A stretch of 64,000 nucleotides of DNA from Telmatactis stephensoni. Its lineage: Eukaryota > Cnidaria > Anthozoa > Actiniaria > Isophelliidae. The stretch covers positions 62,001 to 126,000 of the forward strand of contig JALIZF010001916.1 in assembly GCA_029948255.1 (NCBI GenBank), written 5' to 3'. The notes below the pieces were generated by a model. It saw only the letters and a program-made list of their open reading frames with translations, did no database searches and was not told the origin of the DNA. The translations under genes were made by a program, and so were the position numbers. Positions within the stretch are counted from its first letter, which is position 1, and the number at the start of each line of letters is the position of its first letter. Positions 42,601-54,287 of this stretch are shown here, in pieces.

Positions 42601-45600
42601 GATGTTGTGATCGTGTTCTAGTCTGATCTAGACACTCAGCCACTCCAAGTCCTGCTTGAAATGAGTGACATCTAATCCTTCAAGTCCCATTGTGAACAAA
42701 ACTACAAACGTCCGCCAGTTTTCCGTGTTGGTCGCACACGAAGGGCTTGCATGGGTCTGATAAATGTCCCGACAGAATAGTGGCCTGATAAAGCTATAGC
42801 TCTGCACGCGATTCTCCCTAGTTATGCTGAGGGCAAGTCCCTGTTAAAGGAATGCTTGTTTGGGTTGTGCGCCAAAATCTCGTGAGCGGGCTATAGGTGC
42901 TCGATCGACGCCGTGATCACGCGAACCATTTTCGTAGTTTCCACACACAGGACTGTCCGCTACAAATTGTTGTAACCCTTAGCCACTAAGGCCAAAGGTA
43001 ATGTAGGAGCTAGAGTGAAGATCCCTGGCTATGAAAGGCAGAGTCGTTCTATATTGGTTATATTACGGCAATGTGTGGAGAATCCCCAAATATGTGTCGA
43101 AACTCAAAATACTTTCTTCAGGGCCTGATCAAATGTTATCAGATAGTAAGGTCCAAACAAAGAATAAACGGGCCAAGACGCGAAAAGGTATAATTGAAGC
43201 TGAGCGCTCTCCCAAGCCCGCGCAGTGGAATTCATGGATGTTGATGCTATGGGCCCACCGCTGGAAGGATTCGTTGATGGAGCACTAATAGCAGTGGTAG
43301 TAGTGGGCGTTATAATAGCACTAACGCTTGTAGCGGGTACTTGCGTTGTCTGCGGGCTCATCTTGGTGTATTGTAAAAAATTCCAAAAGGATTCGACTGA
43401 AGCGAGAGAAGACTCTAAAGCACGTCTATTCGCGGCGGAGTATTGAATAGAAGTGAGCATTGCGTGATGTGATAAGATCTTTTACAGTGCGCACTAGCCA
43501 GGACAGTGTCTTCCATTGGAAAATGTCACATAAATTAAAAGCGTTCGTGAGTTTGATGCATATTAGTGCGGTACAGAGATATAACCTGGGGTCAGCAATT
43601 GAACTGTTAAAACAAAAGTGCTTTAAAGAAATGAAATTCCAGAGGCAAGAAACAAATTTCGCCCTCAATTGACTGATCACAAATACAACTAGTGTTAGCA
43701 ATGATTTAAAATTTTCGAGTTCAACTTGACTGCCGGACAAGAAATTCAAAATACTCCGTGTCCGGCAGTCGATTTTTGGCCGAAAACTACTTGAATCTAG
43801 TCCAATTGAACTTCGATCTTTCTCTTTGGTTGGATGCAAAAACACTTTTGAGGAACTAGTGCAGCAATTATTTGATCGAATACAGACTAGTGACTTGTAA
43901 GAGCTGACTGACGGACAAACAGTGAAAACCAAAATACTCCATGTCCGGTAGTCGATCTCTTTTCTTCAAAAATACACCTGTAGCGCGCAAAAGTATCATA
44001 ACATCTAAATAAAGATTTCGGGCTGAATTTGCGACATTCATGCAAGTTCTGGAAGAGAAAAAATCGACTGCCGGTCGGCGTCCTTTTCCCCTCTTTCCTT
44101 TCCCCTCCGCTCCCCTCCCCCCTCCCTGACGCCCTGGGTCTCCGAGGACGCCTAAAAATAGTTGTTCTTAATTGTGTCCCGTAACAAATGCAATACTGAG
44201 TCTGCGTATGTTGCTTATGCTTATGCTAATGTTGCTAGTGCTAGTGAAAACCAGGCTTAAGGAGATAACAGACCACAACAATGGAGGTTGTTCCCTGGCA
44301 GCCGCAAAATGCAGACCACAAAGTGCAGATCGACGACAAAATGCATGCAGACGACAAAATGCAGACTACAAAATGCAGAACAGGAAAAAATAGAAATTAA
44401 TAAATTCCAAGAGAAGTAGCATCTAAAAGTCAAAGATCGGTCAAAGAAACATTGGATTTAGTGGATTCCCGAAGTATGATATAGCCGGAGATACACGCTG
44501 CAATTTTCTCTCGCGCTTGCAATGCAATTTTAGGGATTTTGCCGAGTGTATCATGTCTGGCAACACTGGCGGCAACGATGTCTCGCACAAAAAAATCTGT
44601 TGCAGAAAGTTCAAAAGTTTGAACTTTTCTCTGCAACATTGCACGCTCGTAGTCACGCTCGTACCGAATATTGCAGAGTGATAATAGACGCTGCAATTTT
44701 TCTCTGCAACAAAATCTAAAATTGCATTGCTAGCGCGAGAAATCAAACCGCCAATGGCGGAGGTAACTCGTGGATTGACCGAAATGACCACAGGAAGCCC
44801 AAACAACACATTTTAGTGAAGTGACGAGTTTTCGTTTGAAGGCGAAAATATAAATTACTAGTCTCCCTCGCAGTCGTGTTTAGCCTCGTCACGCAACAAG
44901 AGCTGCGAGGGACACTACTTCAAAAATGGCAAAGCAATAATTTTTGTGGAATTTTTTAGCCTGAAATATTAGGCTATAACATAATTAGCCTGCGTACGCA
45001 ACAAGAAGTTGTATTTCGCGTACAGAGGGGCACTTTGTCCATAATTTTTGTTTCAGCGAATCTAGGCTTCGATCGCTAGTACTTTTCGTTTATGTTGTTC
45101 TGGTTTATTGATGTTTGTGTTGCGCACTTAATTAAGTTGTCAGTGTCTCCCAAACAGGCTTAATTACTATTAGTTATTATTTTCTATATTTGTATTTTTT
45201 CCTGGTCTGCATTTTGTCGTCTGCATTTTGTCGTCGGTCTGCACTTTGTGGTCTGCACTTTGCGGCTGCCGGGTTGTTCCCCCGTATTACGTTTCTGATT
45301 ATCATATTAGAAAACATTTGCATGTTGAAACCCGTTGTGTGAAATCGCTCAAAAACTCGTGGACATTGGCATAATTTGGTAAACACTTGTAGCGTACCGA
45401 TAGCGTTTAATTTGTTGCGTTACGTTGCACAATATACAATCTAGCGTCACAATACGAGGAGTCACCGGTGGAAATATTTACAGAAACGACCAGAATCATG
45501 TCGAAAAACATTACAAAAAGGGTAAGTCCAATAGAAGCAAATCCTACGATCTTATAATAAAATGTAGTCATTTCACTCCCCCCATGCATCCATTGCAGCC

Positions 45601-48600
45601 TAGAAAAAAGAGTATTTTTAATGTGTCTAAGAGATGACAAAGGTTTGGAACTTGTAAACGAACTGCAGAGCAATACAGAGCCGCCATGTTGATTATATCA
45701 TCACACTATTTTCGTGAATTTTGTCAGCTATTTCTTGTGGATATTTGTCGTTTTTATACCTTTTTTATTTAGTAATCTCATACTAACTATGGTAATCTTC
45801 GGGATTTTAGTGCAACACGATAAATTAAACCCCGTAGTTTACCATAGTTCACGTACAAAGGCTGATACGTGACCAATTCGTGTTCACGCAGTGAAAACAC
45901 ATGTCAAAAGATATCTGATGCGGGTTTGCACTCACATCACGAAAAAAATCCTGTTTCTTAAATAAAATTTAAGTACTTTCACGTGAAAGAGCAAGTAAAA
46001 CTATGCAACTCTGCAAAATTTTGAGCTAAAACGAGTTTTTGCTGCAAATATATTAGCGATTATATCCCTCCGATTATATATGCTAATTGTTTATATCGGC
46101 TCGAATAGACGGCTGTAAGTCAATCTGATCTGTTGGAGGCAAAGAAGGGTGTGATCGTGACAAATTAGTCGCGTACAAGCACCAAACATGGTATAGATGT
46201 TGCTTTAGGTATATGAACGAATTTCAAAAGGGGTGCCATGGAATTAAAGTATCAGAAAGCGTTTTATGAATACGATTAACTTGATTTGTTGCGTTATTCT
46301 TGTGTTACATTATGCAAATTAGAAAACTTTGAACGATGAAGATTAAGCATATTCTTTCCTTTTTTGTGGATATTTCTTAGTGGATAATGAGATAAATATC
46401 AATATAAATATCAGTCTAGTAAACAAAATAAGCATATAAAGATGCCTTAAATGCCCTCAGGTTTCCAGCTTTCAAAGTAAACTACTTGTCACGGAGGGCC
46501 GTGACTGAAAACATTTGCATGATTTCGGCATGAAAATATCACGCTAAACTACTTCGTTACCACTTCATTAGCCAACTTTAATGGTTAATTTAAGAACCAG
46601 TAAGAATGTTACATTAAACCAGTGAAAACGATGATTCGCCGTAATGCTTTCTGTGGTTTTATTCTGAGCTTTTTAACAAAATCTTTCAAGCAACTTTCAC
46701 CGCGAAAAGTGAAAGAGCGCGCAGTACTAAAGCGTACATTTGAGATGAGGCGGAGTGAACTGTAAAATATTGTTTTACTCTCGAATCATAGCTAACGAAC
46801 CAGTCAAACGAGTTCAGAGTACCAAGGTACTAGGGGTACATATAGATGAAAACCTCACTTGGGAAAAACACATTGACGTAGTAGCCAAAAAAGTCTCGTC
46901 AGGAATAAGTGCTATTAGAAGGCTTAGAGAATTTGTAAACCAAGACACTCTTGTGTCCGTTTATAATGCCCTTCTTCGACCGCACTTTGAATACTGTTCA
47001 GTGGTATGGGATACATTAGGTATTGGACTTTCTGATCGACTACAGAGACTTCAAAACAGATGCGCTAGGGTAATTATGCGTTGTCCGAATGAGACTGGCC
47101 AGTCTGAAATAGCAATGCGTTCGCTAGGATGGACCACTTTGTCCAAACGTAGAGCTCAAATAAAAGCTGAGCTGTTATTTAAAATATTCCATAATCTGGC
47201 ACCAAGCAGACTTAGTAGTCTATTTAGAGACTCATATGCAGCCTCTAGTAATTATTGTCTACGTGATTCTTCAAACAAGGTTGCTTTGCCCTTACCAAAA
47301 ACCGAATTCTTAAAAAAAGTTTGAGCTACGATGGTGCCAAATTATGGAATTCGCTACCTAGTGATGTACGACATTGTGAATGCCCAGTCTCATTCCACAA
47401 CTCCTTTCCCTTGGACTTACATAATTATATATATACTAAGATATTTTTATTATTTAAATTTTATTATATATATATATATATTTTTTTTTTTCTAGCTTTT
47501 TATACACGCCCGTATTTGAAACCAGCTGTTATTTGTTGAATATGTTAGCGTGTGGAAATAAAGTTTTACTTACTTTACTTACTTAATCCAACCAAAATGC
47601 TTAATATTGTTTAAAAAGACTAACTCAAATTATAAAGTTATTTTGGACATGCTGTTCAGAGATATGTACTTTTCCCTGTTCTCCGCGCGAAATGAACAAA
47701 TTCTGATGTAATTTGGAAAACAAAAAACAAAACAAAACAAAACACAAACAAACAAACAAACAGCCGTCGTTTTGTAACTAAGTAACGTCAAAATACTTTT
47801 ACGCAAAGTGCAAGTAAAACTCTGTAACTCTGAAATTTTTTGAGTCAAAAACGTTTTTGCTGCAAAGATTTTAACTTCAGATGATGTCCTCCGATTTGGG
47901 GCAAAGAGGGAGCCGACGGCTTCAGCAGTACGTGTCTGAATGGGGGATCGTCATATCAGTTAAAACACAAACTTTTCCGTTGTTTATCATTTATCAGTTA
48001 GCTTATGAAATCATATCTTTCTCAGTTAAGATTTAGTGCAATTCTCTTAAATCTTCCATCACCGGCAAGTGTCAACCTGTGGTGTCACGCAACGAGTTAG
48101 CAATCGTACTCTTAAGGGCAAACATGTTGTAGTCAGTAAAACACTTGGTGTCTCAAGAGTTATTTGAATACCTTGGCCGGCTTCCATACAGCCACAATGG
48201 TAAAACACAGCAAATCGGCGTAGCAAAAGGTTTTCATTCAAATAACATGTGATAACCATTTTAGATATTTCTTTTATTGACGATGATTGACGATATTGAC
48301 AAAATAATGATATTCAGTGCTAAAAATACTGAGGAGTCCGCAAACAGTCCGCAGCCCGCAGCCCGCAGTCCGCAGCCCGCATTTTACCAACAAACTGATA
48401 AGAAAGCGGTAGCTATATGGCAAAGGCAAAAAAAAAAAAAGGCAAAGGCTAATGTTTTACTTCGAAATCGCGGGAGTGGTTGCCCAGATCTGCGCCCTCT
48501 ACCCCCTCTCTCATCAATGCTCCGTCGGTTTTAAGGGTATTTAAAGCTAATTAAAGCTACACTGAAAGGAAAGAAGTCGAAACAAGGATGTGAAGTCACT

Positions 48601-51600
48601 GGGGATCGAACTCGGGACCTCTCGCACTGAAGGCCGCGCATTAACCAACTGTGCCATCCTTGCTCCTAGAAAAGCGGTAGCTATATTGGATGAACGAAGA
48701 ACAAACACTAATGCGAAATTAGCCTGCGTAGCTGGCACTAGGGGCGGGGAGGGAGGGGAAAGGAATGAAGAATAGCGTTGCTTCTTTCCCCTCTTCTCCC
48801 CACCCCCTACCCTAGAAGCGCCGCCTAAGTGCGCAGGCTGATGCGATTTCATCAAGATGGCTGCCGTGACGTCACAGATTGGCCCAGAGTTAATAGATGA
48901 ACTCTGATTGGCCTCCGATGCAATCATTTGACCCCATTAAATGTACCCTTTGTTTTAGGGCAAAATACTAGTGATTGGTGCAGGGGTAATAGGACTTACA
49001 ACAGCTGTGACACTTGCAGAACAAGGGTAAGGACTAAGGTGGCCTGAGAAAATAGCTGTCTTTGTGTTCGTTTCCCTTGTTTGCTGCGCGCGTTGGTTTT
49101 CCCTCAGAAACAAGTGGAGCGGGCGGAAAAAAACCCGGATGTTTTTCAATAAGCTAGAACTGAGCCTGTTACAGCACGAATGCTGCGCGTGAATAGAAAA
49201 AGAAATCAGTGGACAAGTAAAGCTGAAACACGTCACGTCACTTACCTTGTAGAAATTGTTTGAGGCTAAAACCGCAAGTTGCAACAAAAGTACGTGAAAT
49301 ATGGTCACGTAACTTGTATCAAGTATTAAGTTGCGACGTGAAACTGATCTTTTTTAGAGCAAACTGAAAGGGAAAATTTAAAATGAGAGCGTCATCAGCA
49401 TTGGAAGTACATTCTGGTGATTTAGTTATTTACCTTTTAGGTACAGAATAACAGTTTTATCTCGGGAGTTTTTTGCTTGTGACAGTGAGTCAAAACTAAC
49501 ATCTCAAGCAGGGCCAGCACTGTGGAATGTTTGTAGTATCTCTGGTTGTAAAGACAAGTTAAAGGTAATAGTTATAGATACAATATGAACAAAAAAGAGT
49601 GGCGACAAACAAACACACAAACATATGCTGGGATCAAAAAAGGAAAGGAGAGCATTGAGCTGAGAGGTGTCTAATACCGCAAAACAACAAAGAAAATCGA
49701 TAAAAACCATAACAAAAATCGTCGAAATCCCCAAACCAGAAAATTGCATACCAGTATCTGCTGTCAGAAACTGTAATATGGCAGTAAAAATGTGAAATCA
49801 CCGAAGTACCGAGCGGGCGATCGAAAAATGGACTGAAACAGCATCATGCACCGCAAGTCCCAATACTCTTCTATTTTCAGTCCTGAACAGAATTTTGCTA
49901 GTAGGGAAGAAAGGAACAAATCCCTAAAAGACCTGCACTCCTAGGTACACGACATTGCTCATCATTTGAACATGGGTCTGTGTCTTGGGTCAACGGATAT
50001 GCATCTTTTGGCTCGTCTTCCAATCGCCAACATCGGCCATCGTTCTCTGTTCAATCAGCGATTTTTTTATTTACAAGATTTGTCAAATGTACAAGTCAGA
50101 TGAATAGTAATGGTAATTAAACTGAGTGGAGTACAATTTGGGCCGAAATCATACGAGTGATTACAAAACTGCACGACCGCGTAGCGGGAGTTTGATAATC
50201 ACGAGTATGATTTCTGGCCCAAAATTGCACGACACGAAGTTTAATTACCACTTAATTATATCCATTTTGAATTCTCAACTTTATAAAAGACACTGATAAT
50301 AAAAGACACTGTTTTGTGATTGGTTGGAAAAAAAGATGCGATTAATGAAGCAAAAGGATGCAATTTAGGAATTAATCGCACACTTTTTAACCAATCAGAT
50401 TGCAGAAATCACCAGTGATTTCAAAATGGATATAATTAAAGGGATAAACCCACAGAGACAAGCTCCAATACGTACCGGGGTACCCAAAATAAGAAGAAAA
50501 GGTCTAAAAATAATTTACAGACAGTACTCGATTACTCGATTAGTGTACTCAAAAGAGTGAGAACATTATGAATAGAAATGTACTTGGAAAGATGTTAGAA
50601 TTTATGTATGCTTTATTAAGAAACCATTTATGCATGAGAACAGAGTCAATTGATTTACAGGGCCGTAGCCACCATTTAAACATTGGTACGGTTTTTAAAA
50701 GTTGCGGTCCGGTTTTTTCGTTTTCCTACACGAATTCATGCTTCAAAACCGCAATGACAATGGTTCTAACGGTAAAAGTTGGTCCGGTTGAAACCTGATC
50801 CCCCTCCGTTCGTAAATGGACGGGGATGCTCGTCGTACCTTTTAGGGGTCAAAATCTGCAATCTGGTACCTTTTAGGATGTCTCAGACTTAGGTGGACTA
50901 CCAGAGACATAGCTAGTACCTTTTAGGGACTGTTTTGGGGTAAATAAACTACCTAAAATAAGCATGAAAGGGATGATTTCGATGCTCTGAATTGAATCTT
51001 CAAAGCACATAGATAACAAATGTTTCATTACTTTAATTCTTTATTATTGTTTTTGAATTGGTACCTTTTAGGAATAGAAATGAATTGTTGCCACTCCCAC
51101 TCAGGTACCTTTTAGGGGTCATATTTAAAATTTCCGACGAGCATCCCCGTCCTCTTATATATAGGAGTCCCCCCCCCCCCCGGGACCTGACCAACCGTAC
51201 CGGAGGCTACGGCCCTGATTTAGAATAACAGTGCTTTTTTTCTAAATGTTTCAAAATCATTTAGTCTTGGTGTATGCATGGTTATGACAAGTTTACAAAG
51301 CTCGCAGAAGACTCCACCCATACGGGTGTCTTCATTAGAGAACGACTTTGGATGTATCCATATGAGGTAACTCGACATACTTTAATTCACATTAACTGTT
51401 TATACAATATAAATAAACATTTTCAAAATGAAACTTTACGACAACAATCTTGGAAATGAAAACGCGCTGAAAAGAAGAGAAAGAGCAAATGGATAAGAAT
51501 GGATAAGAAAATGCACAACAATGAAAGGAATGGGCGAAAGATTAAACGCTTGGGATGTGCACCATCGAACTTGTTGCATTACTTCATGCAGATCACCAGT

Positions 51601-54287
51601 GTACCAGAATCCAAGGATCTGATGGATAACTTAAAGGATTTACCAGGATTTCGATATTCTAAAGAACTCATAAAAGAAAAAGGTGAGTCATGTGTACACT
51701 CCTACCATTTTCAAATGTCATGAAACGGGTTACCTGCGAGCAGGTTAGTTTTCTAATCCTTTCACGAAGCAAGAGGAAGAGTTACCTTTGAGCCCCACAC
51801 GATTCTGGCTTGTCAGCTTTTTGGAGTGTAAAAATTGTGGTCTATTTAACAAAAAAACAGTTTGAAAACCAGTTTCAGAAATACAAACAATAGAATTCTC
51901 TCCACGGTGTGACGGACGCGTCAAAAATTGGTGCGAAAGCGATATTCTGGTACGTCACCTTTGTGCATGCTCAACCTGAGGGGTACGAGATTGAAGGGTT
52001 CACAGAGGTTACTTTCCCCTTGCTCCGCGAAGGATTTAAAAGTAACCTCTGCTTGCAGGGTAGAAATGGTTGGGAAGTTAAGAGAAGTCATGACAAATGG
52101 TATCAACTTCCATTGAAGTGAGCAACAATTTTCTTGTGAAACAGCATTCTCGTCCCCAAAGCCCCCGCTATTGCGGTTGCCTTCTGCTGGATGGCAACAG
52201 CGCAGGCTCTGGGGACGAGAATGGTGAAACAGAGATTAGTTAGCCTGTAGTACTAATATAGCTGATGTTGAATTGTTAGGATTGTCCATGGATTATGGTC
52301 TGATAGATGCCATGTCAGCACAAGTGCCAGTTATTGAGGTGGATCTATTTCTATTGTGGCTCACACAGCAGGTTAGTCAATAAACGTCTGGTCTGGTTCC
52401 CTGTGGCAACCGGGAGCGTGGGCAATACAAGTAGCACTGAAGGTGTTCATTTTGCAAAAGAGCCACGTCAATCATACATCTGAGTCAACCTCGTTACCAT
52501 GGCAATGGGTACGTTGCGAGTGACGTCACGACAGCCATTTTGGATGAGCTTCATCCATCATGGCTTCCACTTCTTTATCTTTTGGTTTTTTCAAAGTAAT
52601 AATTGAAACCCAGCAACAATGTGGATTTCTCTGTCAATCGGTAATCGACGAACATCGTTTTATACCTAAATCCTCCCTCAGTCTTGAGATAGCTTGTAAC
52701 GAAATTAATAATCGTCATGTCACGCAATTCTATAATCGTCATGTCACGCAATTCCATAATCCTTATGTCACGCAATTCCATAATGTTTATGTCATACAAT
52801 CCTTTGCAGTGTATTATAAAAGGTGTGGACTTTATCAAAGGATCCGTTCATTCCTTACTACAAAACTGTGACTCGTTGAAGAAAAAATACGACGTGGATT
52901 TTATAGTGAATTGTACTGGAGTATACGCAGGAAAGTTAGTGCAAGATGATTGTGTCTACCCCATGTTAGGTAAGAACATTACTTCACATATCCATAAACT
53001 GTTTCCAAGTCAATGAACTATACTTCTTTATCCATCTCCTTGGCATAAGTATCGTGCAGAGCTCTTGGAAACTGGATTTAAAGTTCCTGTTACACGTGGC
53101 AATGTTTTTTTGCAAAGTTCAATGGCAAGTTGCAGAATAAATTGCACGTCTAACACTTCTCTCTGCAACTTGCTGTGCAACGAATAATAGCGTTGGAAAT
53201 CAAGTTGCAGGATTTTAACATCTATTCAGGAACCTGCAATACATCAATGTCGCAAATGGCCAATCAGAGCGTAGTGATCGCCGGCGATAACATAGATGGT
53301 TTTCAATTTCGGTTTTTTATGATGCTCTCGTTTGGTCAGTATTGCATTACAAGTTGCAAGAACTGAAATTGCCCGTGTATATAACAGGGCCTAAGACTTC
53401 ATTCATTTATCGATAACTTACTCGGGAGAGCTCTACTATGATGAATCTATATAAGAGAAACGGTATTGGTTCAGTTCCCAATTATATCAGTGCTGCTAGC
53501 TAGCAAATTGTGGCCAGAGGACAACAGGAATAGAGAAACAAAAAGAAGTTAAAAGAAGTCCAAGCGTGAAAACAAATAATTAAAACTATTTTTGGTTTCA
53601 GGGGCTGGTTTACTCTTGCATAACGATGACAGAACATTTGATTATCCAAACTGTGCTCTAACTGTTCATGGAAGAAACTGGCATAGAGAAGACATCAAGA
53701 CAAGCGGAAATGTTTTCATGGCTCCAAGAGGTAATGATAAACACGCGAGCACAAATACAAAATTGCTCGCTTTAATATTACTGATGTATAATCCCACTAA
53801 AAACACGCGCGGTTATGAGGAATATTAATTGACTGACATCTAATGTTGCTGTGCAAATAAGGTCTTGCTTTGGCGCGCGCGCGTTTTTGGCGGGAACTGT
53901 TTGACTTCCGGTAGAGGGACACACAACTTACATGCATGACTGTTAAACACAGTTCATTTTTGACACTCATTTTTAGGTGACCATAGTTTGTGGTTTGGAA
54001 CAATGAAACTAGAAACCTACGACAAGAACATCACCATTGAACATCCTGCTGTACAAAGAATGCTTCAGGAGTGTCAGGCTTTGTACCCACCGTTAAGAAC
54101 ACTTGATCAAAAACATCTTCGTCTTACCGTGGGTATACGTCCCATGCGCAAAGGAGGCCCATGTGTTGGGCAAGATCCACGATATCCGTTCTTAATTCAT
54201 AATTATGGACATGCTGCATATGGGGTAATGCTATCATGGGGATGTGCTGATGAAGTGTTTCGTATTGTAAACAAGACGACGTTCTAA
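39657..54287 (+). CDS. DAO: D-amino-acid oxidase family flavoenzyme, copy 3 (no peroxisomal signal)
   Basis: Same family. Exons: 39657-39680 (eight residues, MAKNITKK) or alternatively 45498-45521 (MSKNITKR), then 48959-49026, 49441-49564, 51265-51366, 51592-51682, 52280-52371, 52810-52969, 53602-53730 and 53977-54287; predicted 366 aa. GAGVIG, SQAGPALW, GIRPMR and IHNYGHAAYG...WGCA are all kept, so FAD binding should be intact. It shares VFMAP with copy 2. A 2-bp deletion in the last exon, relative to copy 2, shifts the frame and ends the protein at NKTTF, removing the SKL tail. The enzyme would then be cytosolic unless another signal acts. Coding and intron sequences are very close to copy 2. 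Confidence 0.85.
40452..40536. mobile_element. hairpin element, first of two in oxidase copy 3, intron 1
   Basis: Left arm AGCATGACTTTTG...CATATTGTTTATTTGT and right arm ACAAATAAACAATATG...CAAAAGTCATG. It and the next element are absent from the paralogous site at about 25390, where TTTATAATTATGTTTTACTC is uninterrupted. Confidence 0.75.
40545..40858. mobile_element. MITE with about 30-bp inverted ends
   Basis: Left end ATTATCATCAATATACTAGG followed by CCAAATAACAAAC; the right end is the complement. The interior carries ATTCTGATTGGTCGAGAGC. It lies beside the previous hairpin, and together they form one block missing from copy 2. Confidence 0.8.
41878..41980. repeat. perfect 43-bp-arm hairpin with a 17-nt loop
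   Basis: Arm 1 is 41878-41920 and arm 2 is 41938-41980, with no mismatch seen. The arms begin TATCTGTTTTTTAATTGGGC. A 12-bp direct repeat, TAGTCATATCTT, occurs at 41823 and 41979. It lies in intron 1 of oxidase copy 3. It could be a young foldback element, a hairpin RNA precursor or a template-switch product. Confidence 0.85.
43225..43446 (+). CDS. small hypothetical ORF with one membrane segment (doubtful)
   Basis: 73 codons from ATG to stop. Residues about 20-47 form one long hydrophobic segment (ALIAVVVVGVIIALTLVAG and onward), followed by a basic, charged tail (YCKKFQKDST). The shape is that of the end of a single-pass membrane protein. There is no homolog I recognise, no upstream exon I can define, and it lies inside intron 1 of oxidase copy 3. 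It may be a captured gene fragment or chance. Confidence 0.2.
   Translation: MEFMDVDAMGPPLEGFVDGALIAVVVVGVIIALTLVAGTCVVCGLILVYCKKFQKDSTEAREDSKARLFAAEY
43728..43953. repeat. pair of related short hairpins
   Basis: Hairpin 1 (43728-43770) has perfect 12-bp arms GACTGCCGGACA / TGTCCGGCAGTC. Hairpin 2 (43906-43953) has GACTGACGGACA / TGTCCGGTAGTC. Both share the loop-side sequence CAAAATACTCC. A third half-site, GACTGCCGG, is at about 44068. Confidence 0.8.
44287..45281. mobile_element. 1-kb element with subrepeat-rich terminal inverted repeats
   Basis: Left arm about 44287-44391 and right arm about 45182-45281 are inverted copies. Each begins GTTGTTCCC, followed by GCAGCCGCAAA and several short units of the type GCAGACGACAAAAT. 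The interior has no transposase I recognise. Confidence 0.75.
45290..46080 (+). promoter_or_regulatory. extra partial copy of oxidase promoter and first exon
   Basis: This segment matches the upstream DNA, first exon and start of intron 1 of copies 2 and 3 (compare 22470-24700 and 39460-40060). Exon 45498-45521 reads MSKNITKR with a GTAAGT donor in the same phase as the known first exons. It could supply a second start for copy 3, or be the relic of a fourth gene. Confidence 0.6.
46745..47590 (+). pseudogene. 5'-truncated LINE, 3' end of reverse-transcriptase ORF
   Basis: 46755-47324 encodes the region after the RT core: VKRVQSTKVLGVHIDENLTW, SVYNALLRPHFEYCSVVW, RLQRLQNRCARVI and ELLFKIFHNLAPS. 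The frame then breaks in an A-run at about 47310-47317. One missing A would rejoin it to LSYDGAKLWNSLPSDVR in the next frame (to about 47425). The 3' end is AATAAAGTTTTACTTACTTT plus ACTTA repeats, typical of CR1/L2-type tails. It is a different family from the 27590-31046 element. Confidence 0.85.
48490..48668 (-). mobile_element. tRNA-derived SINE (family B), copy 2
   Basis: Same unit as 16100-16280: minus-strand A-box region GGATGGCACAGTTGGTTAA, B-box GTTCGATCCCCAG and tail TTTCGACTTCTTTCCTTTC. It lies in intron 1 of oxidase copy 3, shortly before exon 2. Confidence 0.75.
50111..50438. repeat. two adjacent palindromes in oxidase copy 3, intron 3
   Basis: Paralogous to 33028-33355 with very few differences. 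This confirms that the introns were duplicated along with the exons. Confidence 0.8.
50658..51217. mobile_element. 560-bp MITE with CAGGGCCGTAGCC ends and 5-bp target duplication
   Basis: Terminal inverted repeats CAGGGCCGTAGCC / GGCTACGGCCCTG are perfect. ATTTA is present on both sides. The paralogous site in copy 2 (33569-33573) has one ATTTA and no insert. Subterminal inverted blocks GACGGGGATGCTCGTCG / CGACGAGCATCCCCGTC are present, and TACCTTTTAGG occurs five times inside. It carries no transposase. Confidence 0.9.
52146..52222. mobile_element. short hairpin MITE in oxidase copy 3, intron 5
   Basis: Paralogous to 34573-34649, with a few base changes in the arms (CCCCAAAGCC on the left). 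Confidence 0.8.
52707..52802. repeat. four 24-bp units before the exon 7 acceptor of oxidase copy 3
   Basis: Same array as 35378-35472, with one base change in the last unit. Confidence 0.85.

Noticed and set aside
43426..43932. 168-codon minus-strand frame
   Set aside because: No domain recognised and it contains the two hairpins; length is not exceptional for AT-rich non-coding DNA.
46755..47324. Independent gene encoding a 189-aa protein
   Set aside because: It is the C-terminal part of a LINE reverse-transcriptase ORF with a frame break and a LINE-type 3' tail.
48545..48668. tRNA genes at this and the other A-box/B-box sites (1200, 16190, 19440)
   Set aside because: Promoter boxes are present but the acceptor and other stems do not complete a tRNA, and two copies share non-tRNA tails, so SINEs are the better call.
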